This document shows, in pieces, positions 42,659 through 52,709 of a DNA stretch of 64,000 nt. Origin of the DNA: Betaproteobacteria bacterium (GTDB taxonomy: Bacteria > Pseudomonadota > Gammaproteobacteria > Burkholderiales > Burkholderiaceae_F). The notes beneath the pieces are model-generated. The model was not told the DNA's origin and made no database searches. It saw only the letters and a list, made by a program, of their open reading frames with translations. The stretch's first letter is position 1. Every line of letters begins with the position of its first letter. The stretch spans positions 496,001 to 560,000 of the forward strand of contig BOKW01000003.1 in the NCBI GenBank assembly GCA_016861185.1. The letters run 5' to 3'. Both the position numbers and the translations under genes were made by a program.

Positions 42659-44299
42659 TCAGCGCATCTTCCAGTCGCTCGACAGCGCGGCCTCCTGGCC
42701 GGCGCGCGCCAGTTTCAGCAGGCGCTGCGCCGCCGGGTCCTCGGGGTCGGCCTTCAGAACCGCCTCGGCGCGGCGGATTGTGCACGCGAAGTCGCGCGCG
42801 ACCAAGCAGTCGCGCCCTTCGCGCAGCGCGCGCTGCATCCACAACGGGCGCGCCGCGCGGCGCGGGGATTCGTCGTCGATCGCGTCGGTTGCGCCTTGCA
42901 CGGGCGCGGGATCGGCGCTCCGCGCAGGCGGAGGCGACGCGGGCCGCGCGGCTGCGACGCGCTCGGCCGGTCGCGGCGCCGACTTCTTCGGCGCCTCGGG
43001 CGCCGGCGACGGACCGGTCGCCGCGACGTTGCCGGCAGCCGCGGCGTCGGCGCCCTTGGCGGCGGCGGGTTCGCCCGGCTTCTGCCCCACGATCGCAGGT
43101 CGCACCGGTTGCGCGAGCGCCTTCGATGACGCCGCCAGCGCGCGCTCGTCGCGCTGTCGCACCGCGTGGATCGCCAGCCCGGCGACGACGACGATCGCGA
43201 GCCCGAGCGCCGCGCCCCAGACCATCGCGCGGCCAAAGCGCGGCGCGCGCTTCGGCGCTCGATCCGGCGCCGGCACGTCCGGTGCGGGTGCGGCCGCCGC
43301 GGGCTGCGTCGCCGCGCTCAGCGAACGGCGGAATTCGGCCACGCTCTGCGGCCGGTCCGCGGGTCGCGGCGCGAGCGCGCGATCGATCGCCGCCAGGAAC
43401 GACTCGCCGTAACGCCCGCGCGCGGAATCGGCGAGCGGCTCGTGCGCGTCCTGCACCAGGCGGCCGACCGAAGGCGCGGGCGCGCGCCCGGTGATCGCGA
43501 AGTGCACGACCGCCGCGAGCGCGTACAGGTCGGTCCACGGCCCCTGCTTCATGCCGGGGATCTCGTCGTACTGCTCGATCGGCGCGAAGCCCGGCTTCAG
43601 GATCACCGTCAGCGCCTGCGTCTGCTCGCCGATCACGCGCCGCGCCGCGCCGAAGTCGAGCAGCAGCGGCTTCGGGTCGGCGCGGTCGCCGCCGACGAGC
43701 AGGATGTTGTCGGGCGAAATGTCGCGATGCAGGCAGTCGGCGCGATGCAGCAGCTCCAGCGCGTCGAGCAGTGGCACCAGCAGCTTGCGCAGCCACGCCT
43801 CGTCCGGGGGCGCGCCGCGTGCACGCAAAGCCTGCTTCAACGTGCCGCCTGCGTACAGCGGCATCGCCATGTAGGCGGTGCCGTTGGCGGCCCAGAAACG
43901 GAACACCTTGACGAGCGCGGGATGGTCGAACTGCGCGAGCAGCCGCGCCTCGTTGATGAAGCTCTTCAATCCGACCTCGAAGGTCGGACGGTGCTGCTCG
44001 GACTTGATCGTCACGCTGAAGTCCGGCAGGCGCGACGCGAGCGCGGCCGGCATGTATTCCTTCAGCGCGACCTCGCGCTTCAGCGAATGATCGATCGCGC
44101 GGTAGACGATGCCGAAGCCGCCTTCGCCGATCACGCCGGCGATCTCGAACTCGGCGAGCCGCGTTCCCGTCGGCAGCACGTTGCTGCTGCCCGCCGGCTG
44201 CGCCGTCGCGCCGCTCGCGGTCGGCTGAGTGACCGCCAGCACCGTGCTGTCCGGGTCGGACGCAACGGATGAGGCAGGCCGGTTCGGCGGCGTGGGCAT
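42659..44299 (-). CDS. Hanks-type Ser/Thr protein kinase, membrane-anchored
   Basis: A 546-residue kinase. The cytoplasmic kinase domain (about 50-325) has the P-loop GEGGFG (58-63), Lys80 in VALKEY, catalytic HRDISPDN with Asp193, DFGAA with Asp215 and FAPIEQY as the P+1 region. A Pro/Ala linker leads to one transmembrane helix (about 358-378) and an Ala/Pro-rich C-terminal domain (about 395-546) outside the membrane. All catalytic residues are present. HRDISPDN is the variant seen in PpkA-like kinases. No PppA-type phosphatase gene is adjacent. Confidence 0.92.
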   Translation of the reverse strand: MPTPPNRPASSVASDPDSTVLAVTQPTASGATAQPAGSSNVLPTGTRLAEFEIAGVIGEGGFGIVYRAIDHSLKREVALKEYMPAALASRLPDFSVTIKSEQHRPTFEVGLKSFINEARLLAQFDHPALVKVFRFWAANGTAYMAMPLYAGGTLKQALRARGAPPDEAWLRKLLVPLLDALELLHRADCLHRDISPDNILLVGGDRADPKPLLLDFGAARRVIGEQTQALTVILKPGFAPIEQYDEIPGMKQGPWTDLYALAAVVHFAITGRAPAPSVGRLVQDAHEPLADSARGRYGESFLAAIDRALAPRPADRPQSVAEFRRSLSAATQPAAAAPAPDVPAPDRAPKRAPRFGRAMVWGAALGLAIVVVAGLAIHAVRQRDERALAASSKALAQPVRPAIVGQKPGEPAAAKGADAAAAGNVAATGPSPAPEAPKKSAPRPAERVAAARPASPPPARSADPAPVQGATDAIDDESPRRAARPLWMQRALREGRDCLVARDFACTIRRAEAVLKADPEDPAAQRLLKLARAGQEAALSSDWKMR

Positions 44300-44375
44300 G
44301 AACGAGGGACGCGCTCGCGGGATCGCCGCAGTCTATCCGCCGCCGCCGGGGGCCGCGAGCGCGAAAAGCGGCGCG

Positions 44376-44381
44376 TAAAAT
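44376..44381 (+). promoter_or_regulatory. -10-like hexamer of gcdH
   Basis: TAAAAT ends 24 bp before the ATG at 44406, in the gap between the divergent kinase and dehydrogenase genes. It is the most AT-rich hexamer of the region. No -35 consensus is seen. Confidence 0.4.
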
Positions 44382-44405
44382 CGGCACTTCTCGACGGAGA
44401 CGACC

Positions 44406-45608
<1,203 letters not shown>

Positions 45609-45636
45609 GCGCGTCCGCGCGCCGCCCGCGCGAGCG

Positions 45637-46449
45637 ATGGGCGTGCTGCTGACTGCGCTGCTCGGCGCGGCCGGCGCGGCGGAGCCCGCGTGGTCGGCGC
45701 AGGCGTCGCACCGCAGCGACGCCGCGCAGCCGGTCCTCGGGCAAAGTCACCGTCCGCGCCGGCAGGCGTTCGAGCTTGCGCGCCGCTTCGGCGCCGAGTC
45801 ACGGATCTTCGCGCGGCACGAGTACCGGATTCTCGACCTGCCCACGATCGGCGACCGCGAGGCCGACAGCAACGGCCACGTGCATCGGCTCGCGCTCGGC
45901 TGGCAGCGTGAGTCGGCGACGGATCGCGTGCGGCTTGCGGCAGCGCTGGCCGTCTCTTCGAACGCACTGAAGTATCCGAAGCAACTCGAGGCGCGCGACC
46001 TGCGTCCGGAACTCGCGATCGAAAGACGCATCGGCGACACCGTCCGGCTGGCGCTGTACGCGGACGATCGATTCGGACGCTCGCTGCTGTATCCCGGATT
46101 CGCGTTCGCGGTCGAACCGTCGCCCGCGCACGAACTGCGGCTCGGATGGCCGGACTCGTCCTGGCGCTGGAACGCGGGCGCACTCGCGGCAACGCTCGCG
46201 GTCGCTCCGGACGGCGGCCGCTGGCGCGTCCGCGACCGGGAGCTCGCGAACGCGTCCGCGCTGCGCGTCCGCGCCTGGCAGGCGGGTTGGACCCTGCGCT
46301 GGCAGCCGTTTCCTGCGATCGCGATCGAAGCCGGCGCGGGTCGGCGCTTCGGCACGACGATGCGCTATCGGCTCCAGGATGGCGATGCGGCGCGCGTCGG
46401 GATCCCGGCAGCGACGTTCATTCGCTTCGGCGTCGACGGGCGGTTCTGA
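45637..46449 (+). CDS. Possible outer-membrane beta-barrel protein of unknown family
   Basis: A 270-residue protein with a short N-terminal hydrophobic segment ending in Ala-Gly-Ala-Ala-Glu, which may be a signal peptide. The body alternates charged and hydrophobic residues in strand-like runs (VHRLALGWQRESATDRVRLA in part, RVRAWQAGWTLRWQPFPAIAI in part). It ends FIRFGVDGRF, and a C-terminal Phe is common in outer-membrane barrels. I do not recognise a family. It follows gcdH by 28 bp and precedes a serine hydrolase. Barrel assignment is an inference. Confidence 0.55.
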   Translation: MGVLLTALLGAAGAAEPAWSAQASHRSDAAQPVLGQSHRPRRQAFELARRFGAESRIFARHEYRILDLPTIGDREADSNGHVHRLALGWQRESATDRVRLAAALAVSSNALKYPKQLEARDLRPELAIERRIGDTVRLALYADDRFGRSLLYPGFAFAVEPSPAHELRLGWPDSSWRWNAGALAATLAVAPDGGRWRVRDRELANASALRVRAWQAGWTLRWQPFPAIAIEAGAGRRFGTTMRYRLQDGDAARVGIPAATFIRFGVDGRF

Positions 46450-46496
46450 GCGTCCCGAGAGCGGATCATGGCCCCTGCATCGCACGTCCCTCCGGA

Positions 46497-47861
46497 ATGA
46501 ACCTTCGCTCGATCGCCGCCGTCCTGGCCGTCCTTTCCGTCGCCTTCGACGCGCAGGCGCAGCCTGCAACCGCGCGGTTGGACGATCTGGTCCGCATGCG
46601 CATCGAAGGCGACCGCAGCGGCGTATGCGTCCAGGCGGCGCGCATCGAGCTCGGCGCCACGCCGGAGCTCGCCACCGCCGAAGCCTGCGCGATCCAACGC
46701 GCGGACCGCCCGCCGCGCGACGCGCGCTTCGAGGTCGGCTCGCTCAGCAAGGTCTTCGTCGGCGTGCTGCTCGCCGAGATGATCGAGCGCGGCGAGCTGA
46801 AGCTCGACGAGCCGCTGCAGTCGCTGCTGCCGCCGGGCACGGTCTTGCCGGCGAACGCCTCGATCACGCTCGTCGATCTCGTCACCCACACGTCCGGCCT
46901 GCCGGCGCTGCCGCCGACCTTCCGCCCGCGCGGAGGGTTCGCCAACCCGTATGCCGACGTCGGCGTCGATGCGATCTACGGCGGTTTCGCCGCGGCGAAG
47001 CTGGTGGGGCCGCCGCCGCAGCCGTACGCGTACTCGAACTGGTCATTCATGCTGCTGTCGGACGCCGCGGCGAGGCGCGCCGGCAAACCGTTCGACGTGC
47101 TGCTGCGCGAGCGCGTGCTGGCGCCGCTCGGGATGAACGACACGCGCGTGGCGCGCAACGACGGCCTCGTGCGCGGCCGCAGCTCCTACGGCGCGCCGGT
47201 GCCGAACTGGGACTTTCCGCTCGCTTTCGCCGGCGCGGGCGGCATCCGCTCGACGCTCGACGACATGATCAGGTTCGCCCGCGCGATGCTGGACGAAGTG
47301 CCGCCCGCCGCGCCGGACACGCTGAAGCGCGCGCTCGTTGCGTCCCGCATCAAGCTGCGCACCGCGAACGAGCGATTGGACCTCGCGATGGCGTGGCATC
47401 TGCTCAGGCGGCCGGACGGTTCGACGCTGACCTTCCACAACGGCATAACCGGCGGCTTTTCGTCGTCGCTCGCGCTCGATGTCGAACGGCGCCGCGCGTC
47501 GATCGTGCTCGCCGACGCCTTCGGCGGCTTCGACGACCTCGCGCTGCACCTGCTCGACCCGAAAGCGCCGCTCGCGCCGCCGCGGCGCGCGGTTGCGCTC
47601 GACCTGCAGGCCGCCGAGCGGGCGGCCGGCCGCTACGCGCTCGCCCCGGGGTTCACTCTCACGATTGCCGTCGAAGACGGTCGGCTCTACGCGCAGGCCA
47701 CCGGACAGGGCCGCTTCGAGCTGTTGCAGGACTCGCGCGGCGACTACTACACGACCGCGGCCGAGCTGCTGATCCGCTTCGCACGCGACGCGGAAGGCCG
47801 CGCCAGCGCGCTCACGCTGTTGCAGGGCGGCGCGGCGATGAACGCGAAGCGGATCGAGTGA
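46497..47861 (+). CDS. Secreted class C beta-lactamase-like serine hydrolase
   Basis: A 454-residue protein with a signal peptide (to about residue 22). The serine hydrolase motifs are SLSK (SxxK; in RFEVGSLSKVF), YSN (Tyr-x-Asn; in YAYSNWSF) and HNGITGG for the KTG position. These match the class C beta-lactamase/DD-peptidase pattern better than the serine hydrolase at 6854. A beta-rich C-terminal domain (about 375-454) follows. It may be a peptidase, esterase or beta-lactamase. Its start has no clear ribosome site. Confidence 0.88.
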   Translation: MNLRSIAAVLAVLSVAFDAQAQPATARLDDLVRMRIEGDRSGVCVQAARIELGATPELATAEACAIQRADRPPRDARFEVGSLSKVFVGVLLAEMIERGELKLDEPLQSLLPPGTVLPANASITLVDLVTHTSGLPALPPTFRPRGGFANPYADVGVDAIYGGFAAAKLVGPPPQPYAYSNWSFMLLSDAAARRAGKPFDVLLRERVLAPLGMNDTRVARNDGLVRGRSSYGAPVPNWDFPLAFAGAGGIRSTLDDMIRFARAMLDEVPPAAPDTLKRALVASRIKLRTANERLDLAMAWHLLRRPDGSTLTFHNGITGGFSSSLALDVERRRASIVLADAFGGFDDLALHLLDPKAPLAPPRRAVALDLQAAERAAGRYALAPGFTLTIAVEDGRLYAQATGQGRFELLQDSRGDYYTTAAELLIRFARDAEGRASALTLLQGGAAMNAKRIE

Positions 47862-47870
47862 AACTCGCGC

Positions 47871-48833
47871 TCAGGTCTTCGCCAGCCCGAGCCGCTCCAT
47901 CAGCGCGCGTTCCCTGGCGAAGGTCTCGCGCGCGTATTCGGCGTAGTCGGCGCTCGACCTGTACCAGACGTCCTGGTCGTAGCGTTCGAGCGTTGCCAGG
48001 TGTTTTGGATCCTCGAGGCCCTTCTTGAAGGCGTCGTGAAGCATCCTGACGATCGCCGGGTCGACGCCCTTCGACGTGCCGAGTCCGTACGGCGAGTTCG
48101 ACACGATGCCGTAGCCCAGTTCCTTCAGCGTCGGCACGTCGGGCCAGCGCTTGGTGCGGCGTTCGCCCCAGGTGACGAGCAGCCGCAGCTTGCCCGCTTC
48201 GACGTGCGGCGCGAAACCGGTCGCATCGGTCGCGGCCATGATCTGCCCGCCGAGGATCGCGGTCATCAGATCGGCGCTGCCTTTGTACGGGATGTGGTTG
48301 AACTTGACGTTCTGCGCGAGCGCCAGCTCTTCCATCGTCAGATGAGGGCTCGTGCCGGTGCCGGTCGAACCGTAGTCGAGTTTGCCCGGATTGGCGCGCG
48401 CCCACTCGACGAGATCCTTGAACGTCTTGAACGGCGAATTCGCAGGCACGACCACACCGAACGTGTACCCGGTGATGCCGATGATGTAGGTGATGTCCGC
48501 GAGCGGATCCCAGGGCACCTTCTGCGTGTGCGGAATGCGGAACGCGCCGAGGGGAATCTGCGAGACCGTATGCCCGTCGGGCTGCGCGGACTTCAACGCG
48601 ACGATGCCGAGCGTGCCGCCGGCGCCGGGGCGGTTCTCGACGACGATCGGCTGCGGCAGGTGTTTCGCGGTCGCCTCGGCGAGGGCGCGCATCGTCACGT
48701 CGGTCGATCCGCCCGCGGGCCACGGGCAGATCAGCGTGATCGGCCGCGTCGGAAAGTTCTGCGCGCGCAGCGGCGCGGCCGCGCCGGCGACGGCCGCGGC
48801 GCCCGCGGCCTGGATCAGGGTTCGGCGTTTCAT
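47871..48833 (-). CDS. Bug-family tripartite tricarboxylate transporter receptor
   Basis: A 320-residue periplasmic solute-binding protein of the Bug (TctC) family, which is greatly expanded in Burkholderiales. The signal is MKRRTLIQAAGAAAVAGAAA, perhaps Tat-like. Then come FPTRPITLICPWPAGGSTDVT, VVENRPGAGGTLG and HIPYKGSADLMTAILGG, all typical ligand-pocket segments. GGAGGAGACCTG before the ATG is a strong ribosome site. It closes a thiolase/acyl-CoA dehydrogenase operon, so the ligand may be a carboxylate that the enzymes degrade. No TctA/TctB genes are in view. Confidence 0.93.
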   Translation of the reverse strand: MKRRTLIQAAGAAAVAGAAAPLRAQNFPTRPITLICPWPAGGSTDVTMRALAEATAKHLPQPIVVENRPGAGGTLGIVALKSAQPDGHTVSQIPLGAFRIPHTQKVPWDPLADITYIIGITGYTFGVVVPANSPFKTFKDLVEWARANPGKLDYGSTGTGTSPHLTMEELALAQNVKFNHIPYKGSADLMTAILGGQIMAATDATGFAPHVEAGKLRLLVTWGERRTKRWPDVPTLKELGYGIVSNSPYGLGTSKGVDPAIVRMLHDAFKKGLEDPKHLATLERYDQDVWYRSSADYAEYARETFARERALMERLGLAKT

Positions 48834-48886
48834 CAGGTCTCCTCCTTCCGTTCATCCCCTCGCCCGATAAGCGGAGCGAGGGCGTG

Positions 48887-49957
48887 TTATCGCGCGCCGG
48901 TTGTTTCGAGCGTCGGCCGACGCCCGACCGCCGGCGCGCTTTCGGCCGCAAACCGCGCCAGCGCCGTATCGACGTCGCCCAGCTCCAGCTCGATCGCGAG
49001 CAGCCGCTTCACGTAGTGCGACACCGCGTACTCGTCGGTCATGCCGATGCCGCCGTGCAGCTGGATCGCCTGCTGGCCGATCGCGCGAAACGCGCGGTGC
49101 GCCATCACCTGCGCGGCGTCGAGCGCGCGCGCGCCGTCGGCGCCGTCGGCCTTCATCGCCGCGGCGAGCATCAGCGACTGTGATTGCTCGTACAGGATCA
49201 GCAGGTCCGCCATCCGGTGCGCGAGCGCCTGGAAGCGGCCGATCGGCTGACCGAACTGCTTGCGCGTGCGCAGGTACTCGGCGGTCAGATCGAGCACGGA
49301 CTTCGCAAGTCCCACGCCTTCAGCGATGCGGCCGATGCGCGCCGCCGCCTGGCCCGCGTCCCACGCGTCGCGCGCGGCGCCGCCTTCGGCGAGCACGATC
49401 GCCGAAGACTCCGGGCACTGCACTTCGGCGGCCGGCGTGCCGTCGAACTGCCGCCACGCGCGGCGCGAGTAGTTCGACGCCAGCGCGAGCAGCAGCCGAT
49501 CGTCGAGCAGCCACAGGAACGCGTGCGCATGGGCCGCATGCGCCGCCTGCCCGATCAGCAATCCGTTGTCGCGCCGCGCGGCGCCGACCGGTACGGTGAT
49601 CTTCTGCCCGCTCGCGAGCGCCGCGAGCGCCGCGTCGCGCGTGCTCGACGCCGGCGCGAACGCGAGCATGCGCGCGGCGGCGAGCGCGCAGTCGACGAAG
49701 GGCTCGAGCAGCCAGCCGCGCCCGAGCACCTGCGCAACGAGCGCACCGTCGAGCAGCGGCCGGCCGAGCCCGCCGGCCGCTTCGGGCACGCAGATCGCCG
49801 TGAGCCCGAGTTCCGTCAGTTCGGCCCACAGCGGCGGCCGCACCCGCGCGTCCTCGCGCGCCTGCGCCCGCCGCGCCTCGAACGTGCAGCGCTCGCGCAC
49901 CAGCCGCTCGCAACTGGCCGCGAGCATCGATTGTTCTTCACTCAGATCGAAGTCCAT
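48887..49957 (-). CDS. Acyl-CoA dehydrogenase family protein (shorter subunit type)
   Basis: A 356-residue acyl-CoA dehydrogenase-like protein. It begins MDFDLSEEQSMLAASCERLV and has the FAD-binding C-terminal block RKQFGQPIGRFQALAHRMADLL and QLHGGIGMTDEY. The middle beta domain is poorly conserved, and the usual Glu-Gly catalytic motif before the end is not evident. Such divergent subunits often pair with a canonical partner as heteromers (FadE-like alpha-beta). The canonical partner is the next gene upstream in the operon. Confidence 0.88.
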   Translation of the reverse strand: MDFDLSEEQSMLAASCERLVRERCTFEARRAQAREDARVRPPLWAELTELGLTAICVPEAAGGLGRPLLDGALVAQVLGRGWLLEPFVDCALAAARMLAFAPASSTRDAALAALASGQKITVPVGAARRDNGLLIGQAAHAAHAHAFLWLLDDRLLLALASNYSRRAWRQFDGTPAAEVQCPESSAIVLAEGGAARDAWDAGQAAARIGRIAEGVGLAKSVLDLTAEYLRTRKQFGQPIGRFQALAHRMADLLILYEQSQSLMLAAAMKADGADGARALDAAQVMAHRAFRAIGQQAIQLHGGIGMTDEYAVSHYVKRLLAIELELGDVDTALARFAAESAPAVGRRPTLETTGAR

Positions 49958-50025
49958 CTTCGTCCGCCCTTCTGAATCATCCCGCTGCGGTTTCGCCAGC
50001 GGTTCCCTCATCTGGCTGGGGGAGC

Positions 50026-50052
50026 ACGAGGGGGCCAGCCGAGCCCCCTCGT
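50026..50052. other. GC-rich inverted repeat between the two acyl-CoA dehydrogenase genes
   Basis: ACGAGGGGGC (50026-50035) pairs with GCCCCCTCGT (50043-50052) across seven bases. No T-run follows on either strand, so it is a hairpin rather than a simple intrinsic terminator. It may modulate or process the operon mRNA. Confidence 0.5.
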
Positions 50053-50077
50053 TCCCTACCGTGCGACCGCGAAGCGG

Positions 50078-50122
50078 CGCGAAGCATGTGCTTCAGCCTA
50101 CAGCTGAAGCACATGCTTCGCG
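50078..50122. repeat. Perfect 20-bp inverted repeat spanning a stop codon
   Basis: The arms at 50078-50097 and 50103-50122 are exact reverse complements (20 bp each), with a five-base loop CTACA. The TAG stop of the acyl-CoA dehydrogenase gene lies in the loop and its last six codons form one arm. The other arm is outside the gene and copies those codons in reverse. No T-run follows. Confidence 0.85.
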
Positions 50123-51273
50123 ATGATGCCGCGCTGGATCTCGTTGCTGCCGCCGTAGATCGTCACCTTGCGCAGGTTCAGATAGAAGGCGGCAGCCGGC
50201 GCGAGCGCCCAGCCGCCGTGCGCGCCGGCTTCCGCGCGCGCCGGCAGCGCAGCGGCGCCGTGGGCCTCGAGGATCAGCTCGGCGATGCGCTGATAGATCT
50301 CCGAGCCCTTGATCTTCAGCATCGACGCCATCGGCCCCGGCGCGCCGCGCGCGCGCGCCTCGGCGAGCACGCGCAGGTTGGTGATCTCGAGCGCCATCAA
50401 GTCGATCTCGATCTCGGCGAGCCGCGCCGCGAACTGCGGGTCCTCAGCGAGCGGCCGGCCGTTGCGCCGCAGCTCGCGCGCGAGCCGCTTCGCGCGCGCC
50501 AGCTCGCGCTTGTTGATACCGATGTTCGCGATGTTGGTGCGCTCGTGCTCGAGCAGATACTTCGCGATCGTCCAGCCCTGGTTCTCCTCGCCGACGCGCA
50601 TCTCGACCGGCACCTCGACGTCGTCGAGAAACACCTCGTTGACCTCGTCGGAGCCGTCGAGCAGGTAGATCGGCCGCACGGTCACGCCGCGCGACTTCAT
50701 GTCGATCAGCAGGAACGAAATGCCTTCCTGCTTCTTCGCCTCGGGGTCGGTGCGCGCGAGGCAGAACATCCAGTTCGCGTGCTGCGCCAGCGTGGTCCAG
50801 GTCTTCTGCCCGGTGACGACGTAGCGGTCGCCCTTGCGGATCGCGCGCGTCGTCAGGCTCGCCAGATCGCTGCCCGCGCCCGGCTCCGAATAGCCCTGGC
50901 ACCACCAGTCCTCCGCCGACGGGATGCGCGGCAGGAACTGCTGCTTCTGCATCTCCGAGCCGAAGCGCATCAGCACGGGACCGACCATGCGCAGCCCGAA
51001 GGGAAGCTGGCGCGGCGCCCCGGCGAGCGCGCATTCCTCGTCGAAGATGTGCTGCTTGACGGGATCCCAGCCGGGCCCGCCCCATTCGCGCGGCCAGCTC
51101 GGTGCGCCCCAGCCCTTCTCGTGCAGGATCTTCTGCCAGCGCAGCGTGTGTTCGCGCGAGACGCGTTCGCCCGCCTCGACGGTTTCGCGGATGTCGGGCG
51201 GCATCGCCTTCGCGACGAACTCGCGCACCTCGGCGCGGAAGGCTTCTTCTTCGGGGGTGAAGTTCAGGTCCAT
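50098..51273 (-). CDS. Acyl-CoA dehydrogenase
   Basis: A 391-residue canonical acyl-CoA dehydrogenase. MDLNFTPEEEAFRAEVREFV opens it; GYSEPGAGSDLASLTTRA and TGQKTWTTLAQHANWMFCL form the FAD/acyl site; YGGSNEIQRGIIAKHVLQL closes it. The end of the gene forms one arm of a perfect inverted repeat. It starts 12 bp after the thiolase gene. Substrate specificity, such as steroid, aromatic or fatty acyl, cannot be told. Confidence 0.93.
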   Translation of the reverse strand: MDLNFTPEEEAFRAEVREFVAKAMPPDIRETVEAGERVSREHTLRWQKILHEKGWGAPSWPREWGGPGWDPVKQHIFDEECALAGAPRQLPFGLRMVGPVLMRFGSEMQKQQFLPRIPSAEDWWCQGYSEPGAGSDLASLTTRAIRKGDRYVVTGQKTWTTLAQHANWMFCLARTDPEAKKQEGISFLLIDMKSRGVTVRPIYLLDGSDEVNEVFLDDVEVPVEMRVGEENQGWTIAKYLLEHERTNIANIGINKRELARAKRLARELRRNGRPLAEDPQFAARLAEIEIDLMALEITNLRVLAEARARGAPGPMASMLKIKGSEIYQRIAELILEAHGAAALPARAEAGAHGGWALAPAAAFYLNLRKVTIYGGSNEIQRGIIAKHVLQL

Positions 51274-51285
51274 ACCCAACGCCGC

Positions 51286-52488
51286 CTAAGCCACCCGCTC
51301 GATCACCACGGCCAACCCCTGCCCGAGCCCGACGCACAGGCTCGCCACACCGTAGCGGCCGCCGCGGCGCTGCAGTTCGCGCGCGCAGGTGAGCAGCACG
51401 CGCGCGCCGGAGGCGCCCAGCGGATGGCCCACCGCGATCGCGCCGCCGTTCGGATTGACGCGCGCGTCGTCGAGGGGAAGCTTCATCAGCCGCAGGCAGG
51501 CGCCAACCTGGCTTGCGAACGCCTCGTTGATCTCGATGACGTCGAGGTCCGGCAACTTGAGCTTCGCGCGCTCGAGCGCCTTCGGGATCGCGTAGGCGGG
51601 GCCCACGCCCATGATCCGCGGCGGCACGCCGGCCGCGGCGGAAGCGACGATGCGCGCGATCGGCTTGCGGCCCAGCGCTTCCGCCGCGCGTTGCGAGCCG
51701 ATCAGCAACGCCACCGCACCGTCGTTGATGCCCGACGCATTGCCCGCGGTGACCACGCCGTCGGGCGCGAGCGGCTTGAGCTTCGCCAGCGTCTCGAGCG
51801 TCGTGTCGGGGCGCGGGTGCTCGTCGGCTTCGACCGGCACCGTCGCGCCTTTCGCGCCCGGGACGGCGACTGCAACGATCTCACCCTTGAAGAAGCCCTC
51901 GGCGCGGGCCTTCTCGTAGCGCACCTGCGAGCGATACGCGATCGCGTCAGCCTCGGCGCGCGAGACGTCGAACTCGCGCGCCACGTTGTCTCCCGTCTGC
52001 GGCATCGTGTCGGCGCCGAACTTCGCGAGGAAGCGCGGGTTCGGAAAGCGCGCGCCGATCGTCGTGTCGAAGATCTGCGCGTCGCGCCCGAACGGCTGCG
52101 CGTTCTTCGCCAGCGCAAACGGCGCGCGCGTCATGCTCTCGACGCCGCCGGCGACGTACAGCTCGCCTTCGTCGGCCTTCACCGCACGCGCCGTATCGAC
52201 GACCGACTGCAGGCCGCTGGCGCACAGTCGGTTGACGGTGACGCCGCCGACCCGCTCGGGTAGGCCGGCCAGCAGCGCGGCGAAGCGCGCGACGTTGCGC
52301 GAGTCCTCGCCCGCCTGGTTGGTGCAGCCGAGCACGACTTCCTCGACGCGCTCGGCCGCCGCCGGATGGCGCGCGAGCAGCGCCGCGATCGTCTGCGCGA
52401 CGAGTTCGTCGGGTCGGATCGATGCGAGCACGCCGGCGTGGCGGCCGAAGGGCGAGCGCACGCCGTCGATCAGGTAAGCGTCAGCCAT
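51286..52488 (-). CDS. Acetyl-CoA acetyltransferase / thiolase
   Basis: A 400-residue thiolase. The catalytic Cys89 is in VNRLCASGLQSV; GGVESMTRAPF, NASGINDGAVALLIG, NEAFASQ, GGAIAVGHPLGASGAR (His) and CVGLGQG complete the active site. The overall pattern is that of degradative thiolases, including beta-ketoadipyl-CoA thiolase (PcaF-like). It is the first gene of a four-gene operon with two acyl-CoA dehydrogenases and the Bug receptor. Its promoter should be in the 220-bp gap upstream. Confidence 0.93.
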   Translation of the reverse strand: MADAYLIDGVRSPFGRHAGVLASIRPDELVAQTIAALLARHPAAAERVEEVVLGCTNQAGEDSRNVARFAALLAGLPERVGGVTVNRLCASGLQSVVDTARAVKADEGELYVAGGVESMTRAPFALAKNAQPFGRDAQIFDTTIGARFPNPRFLAKFGADTMPQTGDNVAREFDVSRAEADAIAYRSQVRYEKARAEGFFKGEIVAVAVPGAKGATVPVEADEHPRPDTTLETLAKLKPLAPDGVVTAGNASGINDGAVALLIGSQRAAEALGRKPIARIVASAAAGVPPRIMGVGPAYAIPKALERAKLKLPDLDVIEINEAFASQVGACLRLMKLPLDDARVNPNGGAIAVGHPLGASGARVLLTCARELQRRGGRYGVASLCVGLGQGLAVVIERVA

Positions 52489-52709
52489 GGTTCGTTCCGT
52501 TGCTGGTGTTTGCTGCGCGCCGGCGGCTGGCACCGCCGTACGCCGTAGCCGAAGCTTAGTCCGTCGCCGACCATCTGCCGCGCCCGATCGATCGACGCCG
52601 GTACGATTCGGTGGCTCGAGCTCGCCCGAGCCGCCGCCGAACTCCGCCGACCGATGGTCTTGACCCCGACCGATCCCGACTGCCGCACCGCGCCGCGGTG
52701 CCTGGCGCG

